Of a DNA stretch of 9,537 nucleotides, positions 1 to 5,863 are shown in pieces. The notes beneath the pieces are model-generated. The model did no database searches and was not told the origin of the DNA. It worked only from the letters and a program-made list of their open reading frames with translations. Made by a program: the position numbers and the translations under genes. Position 1 is the stretch's first letter, and each line of letters opens with the position of its first letter. The stretch comes from Candidatus Pacearchaeota archaeon (GTDB lineage: Archaea; Nanobdellota; Nanobdellia; Pacearchaeales; GW2011-AR1). The DNA lies in NCBI GenBank assembly GCA_018303895.1, contig JAGVXJ010000052.1:1-9537 (forward strand). Reading direction: 5' to 3'.

Positions 1-1
1 C

Positions 2-1021
2 GGCGAGGTTATTGAATTGTTTGATGATTTTTCTGGATTGAGGGGAATTGACGTCGGTGGACTTCCAAAAGGAACTGTTACAAATTTGGGTTTTGACGGA
101 GTTGCAACAAAAGTTGAAGTCGCTGAAAGAGTAGGTAGGCATGACACAGTTGCTTATGATTTGTTCGCGATGGTTTGCGATGACGCTGTGATTCGGGGGG
201 CGGAACCGGTTTTGATTGGTTCAATATTTGATGTGAACACATTAGGTAACGAAAAAAAGAATTATATTCCTTACATAAGGGAACTTGTGAAAGGTTATAT
301 TAAAGCGGCAGAGGAAGCGAATGTCTGCGTCGTGAACGGCGAGGTTGCAGAATTGGGCGCGAGAATAAGTGGATATGGGTCATTTAATTACAACTGGGGT
401 GCGGGCGTTGCTTGGTTTGCGAAGAAAGAAAGGTTAATCGGTGGCAAAAAAATAAAACCTGGTGATAAAGTTGTGGCATTATACGAAGAAGGATTCAGGT
501 CGAATGGATTTTCTCTTGTTAGAAAAATTATGAAAAACAATTTTAGCGAAAATTGGACAGATAAATGTTTTGACGGAAAAAGTGTCGGTGAAAGAGCTTT
601 AACTCCGTCGAGAATTTATACTCGGGCGATTGTTGATATGACTGGTGGATTTGATGGAGAAGAAAAAGTAAAAATTAACGGGATGGCACATATTACTGGT
701 GGAGGAATTCCGGGAAAACTTGGAAGGTTGCTTAAGCCGTCGGGATTTGGTGCAGATTTAGAAAATCTTTTTTCACCGAGCGAATTTGTTAAATTTGTTC
801 AACAACAAGGAAAAGTTCCAGATAAAGAAGCATACAAAACTTGGAATATGGGAAATGGTATGCTGATTGTTACTAGAGAACCAAAGAAAGTGATTGAGAT
901 TGCAAAATTATATGGAATTGAATCAAGGGAAGTTGGAGTAATCACTGAAAATTCAATTATTAAAATAATAAGTAAAGGTTTCTATTCAGAAAAAAATCAG
1001 AGTCTTAATTTTGATTTATAA
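2..1021 (+). CDS. purM: Phosphoribosylformylglycinamidine cyclo-ligase (AIR synthase, PurM-like), 5'-partial
   Basis: Likely AIR synthase, which closes the imidazole ring in purine biosynthesis using ATP; cytosolic. The frame is open to the left edge (codons from base 2), so the first TTG at 17 is probably not the true start and the N-terminus lies outside the window. The visible 339 residues cover most of a PurM chain (about 345 in E. coli). Family blocks appear in order: GFDGVATK (visible residues 30-37), RHDTVAYDL followed by the GAEP block, NGEVAEL (112-118, matching GGETAEM), SNGFSLVRKI (167-176), LTPSRIY, MAHITGGG (228-235) and NMGNGM near 282-287. Several positions depart from the bacterial consensus (GVA for GVG, NGEV for GGET), so an AIR-synthase-related paralogue with another substrate is possible. 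The stop abuts the stop of the convergent cupredoxin gene at 1022. The fold assignment is firm; the exact reaction is inferred. Confidence 0.78.
   Translation, partial: GEVIELFDDFSGLRGIDVGGLPKGTVTNLGFDGVATKVEVAERVGRHDTVAYDLFAMVCDDAVIRGAEPVLIGSIFDVNTLGNEKKNYIPYIRELVKGYIKAAEEANVCVVNGEVAELGARISGYGSFNYNWGAGVAWFAKKERLIGGKKIKPGDKVVALYEEGFRSNGFSLVRKIMKNNFSENWTDKCFDGKSVGERALTPSRIYTRAIVDMTGGFDGEEKVKINGMAHITGGGIPGKLGRLLKPSGFGADLENLFSPSEFVKFVQQQGKVPDKEAYKTWNMGNGMLIVTREPKKVIEIAKLYGIESREVGVITENSIIKIISKGFYSEKNQSLNFDL
990..996 (-). terminator. Candidate U-tract terminator of the minus-strand cupredoxin gene
   Basis: The plus strand has seven A in a row, giving a T7 tract on the minus strand 26 bases past the cupredoxin stop at 1022. 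Archaeal intrinsic terminators are often U-tracts without a strong hairpin. It lies inside the convergent purM coding region, so it may be only a Lys-rich codon run. Confidence 0.3.
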
Positions 1022-1435
1022 TTATTTTCTTTCTTCGACTATAATTCTTCCCTTGATATAAGGATAGTACGCACAATGATATTCATAAACTCCTTTTTTC
1101 TTAAATACATATTCAAAACTTTGTTCTTTACTGATTGGTCCCGATGAAAATTGGTTAGCAACATCAGAAGTTACAGTATGACTTTGAGTATCGTGATTTA
1201 TCCAAATAACTTTTTCTCCTTCTTTTATTTTAAGTAAAAAGGGAACAAAAGTGAATCCTCTTATTGAAATATTATAAGTCTGCCAGAGAGGATCTAGATT
1301 TTGATTTTCTAGAGATGAAAAATTAACGGAGGTATTATTCAATAGAATATTGTTTTCAGATAATTCTATATAGACCCCCATGGCAATTAACACAACAGCC
1401 AATATAATCCCCGCAGTCCACCACTCTTTTTTCAT
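1022..1435 (-). CDS. Membrane-anchored plastocyanin-like cupredoxin with degenerate copper site
   Basis: A 137-residue cupredoxin held to the membrane by one N-terminal hydrophobic segment (about residues 8-24), with the domain at about 52-135 facing outward. The domain resembles the protein at 5488-5862: both have an I-K-x-G-E-x-V-x-W-I-N strand followed by HTVTSD. The first His ligand (H86) and the Cys (C121) are kept. The second half of the motif reads C-A-Y-Y-P-Y-I instead of C-x2-H-P-x-M, so the second His is Tyr124 (TAT for CAT) and the axial Met is Ile127 (ATC for ATG). A classical blue type 1 site is therefore unlikely; H86, H120 and C121 could still bind metal, or the protein may be structural. 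A TATA-like box centred about 26 bases upstream supports this ATG and a leaderless message. It lies downstream of copA on the same strand. Confidence 0.85.
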   Translation of the reverse strand: MKKEWWTAGIILAVVLIAMGVYIELSENNILLNNTSVNFSSLENQNLDPLWQTYNISIRGFTFVPFLLKIKEGEKVIWINHDTQSHTVTSDVANQFSSGPISKEQSFEYVFKKKGVYEYHCAYYPYIKGRIIVEERK

Positions 1436-1456
1436 TCAAATAAGATAGGAAAATTC

Positions 1457-1465
1457 ATTTAAATA
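1457..1465 (-). promoter_or_regulatory. TATA box of the degenerate cupredoxin gene
   Basis: On the minus strand this reads TATTTAAAT within an A/T run. Its centre (about 1461) is 26 bases before the ATG at 1435, the spacing expected if transcription starts at the start codon. It implies this gene can be transcribed separately from copA. Confidence 0.5.
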
Positions 1466-1505
1466 TTTTTGTTTATGCGAAGCAACTGCGTCGGCGAGCA
1501 TTTCT

Positions 1506-1526
1506 GGAAAGTTCAAAAAACTTTCC
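1506..1526 (-). terminator. Hairpin overlapping the copA stop codon
   Basis: A perfect 8-bp inverted repeat (GGAAAGTT / AACTTTCC) with a 5-base loop spans the last copA codons and the stop at 1513-1515. The minus-strand loop region contains six T. It could end or attenuate the copA transcript or protect its 3' end. No T-run follows the stem, so it is not a textbook terminator. Confidence 0.3.
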
Positions 1527-3735
1527 GTTTCATCAACAGAGTATTCAACACAACACTTACTGAAGAAAAAGCCATTGCTGCACCGGCAATTATTGGTGAA
1601 AGAAGCCAGCCCGTCGAAGAATAAAGAACTCCGGCAGCGACGGGAATTCCAAGTGAGTTGTAGAACAAAGCCCAAAACATGTTTTGTTTTATTTTACTAA
1701 TCGTAATTTTGCTTAGATTAATTGCTCTGACAACGTCGTAAGTATTATTATTCATTAAAACAATATTTCCTGTTTCCATCGCGACATCTGTTCCTGAACC
1801 AATAGCAATTCCAATGTCTGCCTGTGCAAGTGCGGGAGCGTCGTTGATTCCGTCACCAACCATAGCAACTTTTCCTTTTTTCTGTAGTTTTTTAATTTCA
1901 TCGGCTTTGTCTTTTGGAAGAACTTCCGCGACAACATGATTCACCCCAATTTGTTTTGCAATTGCCATCGCGGTTCTTTTGTTATCACCCGTGAGCATGT
2001 AAACAAAAATTCCCTGATCTTGTAATGCTTTAACTGCTTTAATTGAATCTTTTCTTGCAGTATCAGCGATAGCAATAACTCCTTGAACTTTTTTATCATA
2101 AATAACTACAACTACAGTTTTTCCGTCGTTTTCTAATTTTTCAATCTGATTTTCATATTTTTTTAAATTGATAATTTTCTTTGCATATCCTGGTTTTCCA
2201 ACAATTAATTTTTTTCCTTTGAAAATTCCCTCAACTCCATGCCCTGAAATTGACTTGAAATTTTTTACATTTTCTAATTTTATTTTCTTGTCTTTTGCTT
2301 TTTCAACAATTGCCTGAGCTAAGGGATGCTCGGAATATTTTTCAACACTTCCGGCTAATTTTAAAAGTTCATTTTCAGTTTTTTCAGAAATAATGTCTGT
2401 CACAGAGGGTTTTCCTTTAGTTAAAGTTCCGGTTTTATCGAATACAACAGCATAGATTTTGTGAGCAGTTTCCAAAGCATCTCCACCTTTAATTAAAATT
2501 CCTTTTTCTGCACCTTTTCCTGTTCCAACCATAATTGCCGTCGGTGTTGCAAGCCCCAGAGCACACGGGCAGGCAATAACCAAAACAGAAACCGCAATAA
2601 TTAAAGAGAATTCAAATGTTTGTCCGACGAGAAAATACCAAATTAAAAAAGATAAAATAGAAATTAAAATTACAGCCGGAACAAAATAGGCAGAAATAGT
2701 GTCGGCAAATCTTTGTATTGGTGCTTTTTTTCCCTGAGCGTCTTCTATTAATTTAACAATTAAAGCCAGGGTTGTATTTGCTCCAACTTTTGTTGCTTTA
2801 AATCTGAAACTTCCGTTTTTATTTATTGTCGCGCCAATAACTAAGTCACCTTTTCCTTTTTCAACAGGCATACTTTCACCAGTAATCATTGATTCATCGA
2901 CGGCACTTTGTCCTTCAGTTATTACTCCATCAACTGGAACTTTTTCTCCTGGCTTTACAATGACAATATCTCCGACGACAACTTCATCAACTTTTATTTT
3001 GATTTCTTTTCCATTTCTAATAACTGTCGCGATTTTTGGAGAAAGATTCATTAATTTTTTTATTGCTTCTGAAGTTTTTCCTTTTGCAACTGCTTCCAAA
3101 TATCTTCCTAACATAACAAAGGTGATTAATACTGCTGCCGCCTCAAAATACTGTTCTCCCATTGAAACAAAAAAAGTTACATAAACAGAATAAAAATAAG
3201 CTGCACTTGTTCCAAGAGCAATCAGGCTGTCCATATTAGCTGTTTTATTTTTCAATGCACCGAAAGCACTTTTGTAAATTCCTGCTCCGACTATAAACTG
3301 AACTGGTGTTGCTAATATAAATAGAATATAATTTCTAAAAGGAATTTCAATTCCAATCCACATCAAAATCATTCCAATAATAAAAGCAGGAATAGAGAAA
3401 ATCAAACTAAATAAAAAAAAATTTCTTTGTTTATTCAAATATTTTTTTCTTTTGATTTCTTCGAAATCTTCTTCTCCATAATCATCGCTGTGTCCTTCAT
3501 GATTCATTTGCATCCTATGTTCATGAATTTCTGCCCGATATCCTAAACTTTTTATAATGTCTATTATCTTATTTTCATTAATAATACCTTCGTTGAATTC
3601 AACTGTCGCTCTTTCGGTAGTAAGATTTACATTCGCAGATTTCACGCCAGAATTTTTTTCAATTGCTTTTGTTAAAAGGGTTACACAGCTCTGGCAATGC
3701 ATTCCGGTAATTTCGAAAGTTGTTGTTTTTGTCAT
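1513..3735 (-). CDS. copA: Copper(I)-exporting P1B-type ATPase CopA
   Basis: A 740-residue ATP-driven Cu(I) exporter in the cytoplasmic membrane. Domains in order: N-terminal HMA domain with GMHCQSC (C14, C17); a His/Met-rich linker with H71, H73, M75, M77, H79 and H82; early transmembrane helices; actuator domain with TGES (285-288); the CPC metal site in the membrane (389-391); phosphorylation motif DKTGTLT (433-439, Asp433); SEHP with the HP pair (470-471); GDGINDAP hinge (627-634); and last helices with YN (692-693) and M721-x2-S724-S725. CPC plus YN plus MxxSS is the Cu(I) signature of subgroup P1B-1, against silver/zinc/cadmium variants. The length is normal for a pump with one HMA domain, and no residue is missing. 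The gap to the upstream copZ-like gene is 61 bases, so it may share that transcript; a TTTTAAAAA element at about 3750-3758 is a weak promoter candidate, only about 20 bases before the ATG. Confidence 0.97.
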   Translation of the reverse strand: MTKTTTFEITGMHCQSCVTLLTKAIEKNSGVKSANVNLTTERATVEFNEGIINENKIIDIIKSLGYRAEIHEHRMQMNHEGHSDDYGEEDFEEIKRKKYLNKQRNFFLFSLIFSIPAFIIGMILMWIGIEIPFRNYILFILATPVQFIVGAGIYKSAFGALKNKTANMDSLIALGTSAAYFYSVYVTFFVSMGEQYFEAAAVLITFVMLGRYLEAVAKGKTSEAIKKLMNLSPKIATVIRNGKEIKIKVDEVVVGDIVIVKPGEKVPVDGVITEGQSAVDESMITGESMPVEKGKGDLVIGATINKNGSFRFKATKVGANTTLALIVKLIEDAQGKKAPIQRFADTISAYFVPAVILISILSFLIWYFLVGQTFEFSLIIAVSVLVIACPCALGLATPTAIMVGTGKGAEKGILIKGGDALETAHKIYAVVFDKTGTLTKGKPSVTDIISEKTENELLKLAGSVEKYSEHPLAQAIVEKAKDKKIKLENVKNFKSISGHGVEGIFKGKKLIVGKPGYAKKIINLKKYENQIEKLENDGKTVVVVIYDKKVQGVIAIADTARKDSIKAVKALQDQGIFVYMLTGDNKRTAMAIAKQIGVNHVVAEVLPKDKADEIKKLQKKGKVAMVGDGINDAPALAQADIGIAIGSGTDVAMETGNIVLMNNNTYDVVRAINLSKITISKIKQNMFWALFYNSLGIPVAAGVLYSSTGWLLSPIIAGAAMAFSSVSVVLNTLLMKRKVF

Positions 3736-3796
3736 TTTATTTTGTTTGATTTTTAAAATGATAATCTAACGAAATTTTTAATTTCAGTTTTCATGA

Positions 3797-3997
3797 TTAT
3801 TTCTTAACTTTGTACCCTAATTTAGTTATCTTTTCAATTATTTCTTTTTCTGAAATCTTATTATCATCAAAATCAATTTCTGCCTTTCCACTATTTATAT
3901 CAATTGAAACTTTATTAGTTTTATTCTCGAGTTCCATTTCAATTATTTTTTTACAGCTCATACAATGCATTCCTTCAATTTTAAACATTTTTTTCAT
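3797..3997 (-). CDS. copZ: CopZ-like heavy-metal-associated (HMA) copper chaperone
   Basis: A 66-residue free-standing HMA domain with no signal peptide, so cytosolic. The metal site GMHCMSC supplies C12 and C15, and the rest matches the ferredoxin-like HMA fold: a short strand, a helix with K-K-I-I-E, a strand with A-E-I-D-F, then a helix ending in the L-G-Y motif. CopZ proteins carry Cu(I) to the HMA domain and membrane entry of CopA, which is encoded just downstream. Its start codon overlaps the stop of the preceding cupredoxin gene (ATGA at 3994-3997), which implies translational coupling and fixes the start. The chaperone role is inferred from fold and context; another soft metal such as Hg or Zn is less likely beside a Cu(I) ATPase. 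Confidence 0.93.
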   Translation of the reverse strand: MKKMFKIEGMHCMSCKKIIEMELENKTNKVSIDINSGKAEIDFDDNKISEKEIIEKITKLGYKVKK

Positions 3998-4362
3998 TTT
4001 ACGATTATTGTGCCGGTTCCCATTCCCATACTACATGCAAAACGGAAAGTTCCTTTTTTAGTTGGTGTGAAAATTATTTTATCGTCGGAATTTGCAGAAG
4101 TTTTTGAAACTCCTAACTCAGGAATGTTAAATGAACGATAACATCCCCTTACACTATTGTCTAAAGTAATTGAGACGCGTTTATCTGCTTCTACTTCGAT
4201 AATATTGGGATAATAATTATAATTTTTCATGCTCAAAACGACTTCTTGTCCAGAATTAGTTAGGTTTGTATTTGAAGAGGGATTTTTTTCATTTATCCAT
4301 AAAAGAGAAGCTCCACCCATAATTAAAATAAATACTAAAATCAAAATTGTTAAATTTTTCAT
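3994..4362 (-). CDS. Membrane-anchored His-free cupredoxin-like protein (Cys/Met site)
   Basis: A 122-residue protein with an N-terminal hydrophobic anchor (about residues 4-22) and a single cupredoxin-like domain of the plastocyanin-domain type often found beside copper ATPases. Conserved features are GCYRSF (C74), the strand before GTFRF, and C110-S-M112-G-M114. The whole protein has no histidine, so copper, if bound, must be held by Cys and Met, which favours Cu(I). An upstream in-frame ATG at 4383 would add seven polar residues before the anchor. The ATG at 4362 is preferred because it overlaps the previous stop as ATGA and has a G-rich Shine-Dalgarno-like stretch (GGGGGGATGA) just before it. 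It sits between the broken paralogue and copZ in one operon. A role as an outward-facing copper binder or handoff partner of CopA is inferred. Confidence 0.85.
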   Translation of the reverse strand: MKNLTILILVFILIMGGASLLWINEKNPSSNTNLTNSGQEVVLSMKNYNYYPNIIEVEADKRVSITLDNSVRGCYRSFNIPELGVSKTSANSDDKIIFTPTKKGTFRFACSMGMGTGTIIVK

Positions 4363-4610
4363 TTCATCCCCCCGCAGCCACAACCACCCATACTACAACT
4401 TCCACCCGTTGCTGAAGGGGTTTCAAAATAGTTTGATTTAGTTCCATCATTTTCTAATACGATAAATGTTCCTCGATACATATTCATTGAGCACATAATG
4501 TTAAACGTTCCGGATTTGTCTGGGGTAAATTCAATTATCTTATTTTTTTCGTTGAGATTTTTTTGTATATTAAATGCAGGAATTAAAATTGATTTTGAAC
4601 AGCCTGGCAT
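4359..4610 (-). CDS. Cupredoxin-like core with Cys-rich tail, lacking its N-terminal half (probably frameshifted)
   Basis: An 83-residue frame that starts abruptly at MPGC and aligns with the second half of the neighbouring cupredoxin (3994-4362): GC...I-P (C4), I-I-E-F-T-P, then GTF and C40-S-M42-N-M44. The first strands of the fold and any signal peptide are absent from this frame. A signal-peptide reading frame (4583-4711) lies just upstream, shifted by one base, with the break at an A5 run next to this ATG. After the domain comes a tail rich in Cys, Gly and Met (GGSCSMGGCGCGGMK; C72, M74, C77, C79), a likely metal-binding motif. No histidine is present. Read alone it would be a cytosolic half-domain, so it is either a decaying gene or an unusual minimal product. 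It is ATGA-coupled to the next gene at 4359-4362. Confidence 0.65.
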   Translation of the reverse strand: MPGCSKSILIPAFNIQKNLNEKNKIIEFTPDKSGTFNIMCSMNMYRGTFIVLENDGTKSNYFETPSATGGSCSMGGCGCGGMK

Positions 4611-4711
4611 TTTTGAGATACCGTCGGAGATGACCCACCTGAGAACATAAAATATCCAATACCAAGAACTATAATGGCAATTAATGCCATAAATAAAATA
4701 TTCTTTTTCAT
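4583..4711 (-). pseudogene. Signal-peptide fragment of the broken cupredoxin gene
   Basis: A short frame of about 42 codons starts at ATG 4711, one base after the stop of the upstream membrane-protein gene. It begins M-K-K-N-I-L, has a hydrophobic stretch rich in Ile, Leu, Ala and Gly, then a Ser/Gly linker ending T-V-S-Q-K. It then runs out of homology and stops at 4583-4585. A -1 shift in the run CAAAAATG at about 4609-4615 would join it to MPGC of the downstream cupredoxin core. Even after joining, the roughly 40-50 residues expected between linker and GC motif are missing, which suggests one deletion whose length was not a multiple of three. It is too short for simple ORF calling and is inferred from position and composition. 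Confidence 0.55.
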
Positions 4712-4712
4712 A

Positions 4713-5396
4713 TTAACCAAACAATGCACTCCTCGGTCCAAAAACCATAATTAAAAGTGTAATGGAAATTAAGACCGCACTTGTGATTATTATTATAAGT
4801 TGATCTTCGTTTTTTTGTCTTTCGCTTTCTTTTGTTTCGAGATATATCATGTAATTTAGAGAGAGTAATATAATAACACAAACTAAGAAAATAATTACGC
4901 TTGCTAATTTTAGATTGTCTGCTATTAACATAACTGCAGTCATTGCGCCCATCCAGCCACCCATGAAGCCAGCCATTATCCCTTCCATAATTCCCATAAC
5001 TCCGCAACACGAGCCCATCCAGATTCCTAGAACTATTCCGACGGTCATTCCGAAAACTCCACCCATAAACATTCCGTTTGTTGCTCCTATAAGATATCCT
5101 GCTAAAAATCCAGCCATCATTCCGACAGTCATTCCAATCATCATACCAGACATACAAGCCATTTGTTTGTAAGCCCGTATTTGTTTTATAGTCGGGACGA
5201 TAAAAGCATAACTAAGTACTAGGAAGAAAATATAAAAACCATATTTTGGAATAAAATTTTCAATAAGCTTTAATCTGGAAAAATAAAGTATTGCAAAAAC
5301 AATTGCTGAAGTGATTAAAGAATAAAATACTGATTTGATTAATTCTCCTTCTACTCTACTTCCATCCAGTTCTTTTACAAATTGCTTGAATGACAT
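4713..5396 (-). CDS. Polytopic Met/Gly-rich membrane protein, extended glycine zipper, candidate copper transport component
   Basis: A 227-residue membrane protein of no family I can name. Hydrophobic segments lie at about 22-39, 52-70, 84-104, 108-128, 132-158, 164-183 and 199-219. The central part is striking. Glycines occur at 84, 88, 92 and so on to 132, thirteen in a row at every fourth residue, then again at 135, 139, 143 and 147. Residues 79-156 contain 18 Met and 20 Gly, with C81, C130 and C131 and one buried acid (E138). Gly-x3 spacing lets helices pack tightly, and stacked Met/Cys are typical Cu(I) ligands in membrane transporters such as Ctr and CusA. As first gene of an operon leading to two cupredoxins and a CopZ, a copper-permeation or membrane copper-binding role is plausible, but this is inference. 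A low-complexity membrane protein of other function remains possible. Confidence 0.85.
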   Translation of the reverse strand: MSFKQFVKELDGSRVEGELIKSVFYSLITSAIVFAILYFSRLKLIENFIPKYGFYIFFLVLSYAFIVPTIKQIRAYKQMACMSGMMIGMTVGMMAGFLAGYLIGATNGMFMGGVFGMTVGIVLGIWMGSCCGVMGIMEGIMAGFMGGWMGAMTAVMLIADNLKLASVIIFLVCVIILLSLNYMIYLETKESERQKNEDQLIIIITSAVLISITLLIMVFGPRSALFG

Positions 5397-5414
5397 AAAT
5401 TATTTAGAAAAACA

Positions 5415-5424
5415 TATTATTTAA
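5415..5424 (-). promoter_or_regulatory. Possible TATA box of the copper operon
   Basis: The minus strand reads TTAATAATA here, centred about 24 bases before the ATG at 5396, which fits a leaderless or nearly leaderless start. The match to an archaeal TATA box is weaker than for the other promoters in this window. Confidence 0.35.
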
Positions 5425-5428
5425 TTGC

Positions 5429-5446
5429 TTGGGTGAAACTAGTTAC
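5429..5446. repeat. 18-bp motif, copy 1, in the divergent copper promoter region
   Basis: TTGGGTGAAACTAGTTAC contains the 8-bp palindrome AACTAGTT (5437-5444). It agrees at 16 of 18 positions with 7413-7430, which lies in the other divergent intergenic region. Here it sits between the two opposing TATA-like boxes and ends about 10 bases before the plus-strand one, a position suited to a regulator acting on either promoter. Function is inferred. Confidence 0.45.
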
Positions 5447-5455
5447 TTGAGAGTA

Positions 5456-5464
5456 AAATATAAA
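5456..5464 (+). promoter_or_regulatory. TATA box of the plus-strand cupredoxin operon
   Basis: AAATATAAA centred at 5460 is about 27 bases before the ATG at 5488. This spacing supports that ATG over the TTG at 5473 and predicts a leaderless message. Confidence 0.55.
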
Positions 5465-5487
5465 AACTCGATTTGTCTAATGAATTT

Positions 5488-5862
5488 ATGAAAAGGAGAG
5501 TGTGGATTGTGATAGGAATCGTAGTTGTTCTTTTAGTAATTGCGGGAGTTTTAATTTTCAATTCTCAAAAAATATCTCCTACTTCTGAAGAATTAAAAGA
5601 TTCCAATCCAGGAGTGTATCTTGTTTTAATTAAGAATTTTGAGTTTTCTCCGTCGGAATTGACGATTAAAGTTGGAGAAACAGTTAGATGGATTAATCAG
5701 GATTCCATAAAACATACTGTGACTTCAGATTTGGGAAGCGAGTTAGATTCGGATTTGTTAGGAAATGGAGCAAGTTATTCTCATACTTTTAATTCACCTG
5801 GAGAATTTCCGTATCATTGTATTCTTCACCCATCTATGATTGGGAAAGTTATAGTTCAATAA
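5488..5862 (+). CDS. Membrane-anchored plastocyanin-like blue-copper protein
   Basis: A 124-residue cupredoxin with an N-terminal membrane anchor (about residues 5-24) and an outward-facing plastocyanin/amicyanin-like domain. All four type 1 copper ligands are visible: H76 in K-H-T-V-T-S-D, then C111, H114 and M117 in YHCILHPSM. It should bind a single copper and either transfer electrons or buffer and pass on copper outside the cell. The frame continues upstream to a TTG at 5473, but the ATG at 5488 is preferred because it puts Met-Lys-Arg-Arg directly before the hydrophobic segment and lies at leaderless distance from the TATA box. The next gene begins one base after the stop, so they form an operon. 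It is a clear paralogue of the degenerate protein at 1022-1435. No obvious electron-transfer partner is encoded nearby, so copper handling is the more likely role. Confidence 0.9.
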   Translation: MKRRVWIVIGIVVVLLVIAGVLIFNSQKISPTSEELKDSNPGVYLVLIKNFEFSPSELTIKVGETVRWINQDSIKHTVTSDLGSELDSDLLGNGASYSHTFNSPGEFPYHCILHPSMIGKVIVQ

Positions 5863-5863
5863 A

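Noticed and set aside
1436..1675. Minus-strand frame of 79 codons overlapping the copA 3' end
   Set aside because: It lies inside the clearly conserved copA C-terminus in another frame and matches nothing.
2960..3184. Plus-strand frames inside copA (also 3557-3769) and opposite copZ and the cupredoxins (3810-4061, 4229-4441)
   Set aside because: All are antisense to confidently assigned genes, with Ser/Phe/Ile-rich shadow composition and no regulatory signals.
4363..4383. Extended start of the cupredoxin at ATG 4383
   Set aside because: It would place seven polar residues before the anchor and overlap the Cys-rich tail of the upstream frame; ATG 4362 has the ATGA overlap and a G-rich ribosome-binding-like stretch.
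4605..4620. Programmed -1 ribosomal frameshift at CAAAAATG
   Set aside because: The run is not a canonical X-XXY-YYZ slippery heptamer in the zero frame, and joining the frames still leaves the cupredoxin domain without its first strands.
4708..5157. Minus-strand frame of 149 codons rich in Asn/Arg/Tyr/Trp
   Set aside because: Out-of-frame reading of the same membrane gene; low-complexity composition follows from its 12-base periodicity, and there is no start context.
4915..5172. Plus-strand frame of 85 codons encoding a Pro/Ile-rich protein
   Set aside because: It is the antisense of the Gly/Met-rich membrane gene: Gly codons (GGN) read as Pro (CCN) on the other strand. No promoter, and the minus-strand frame has a coherent membrane protein.
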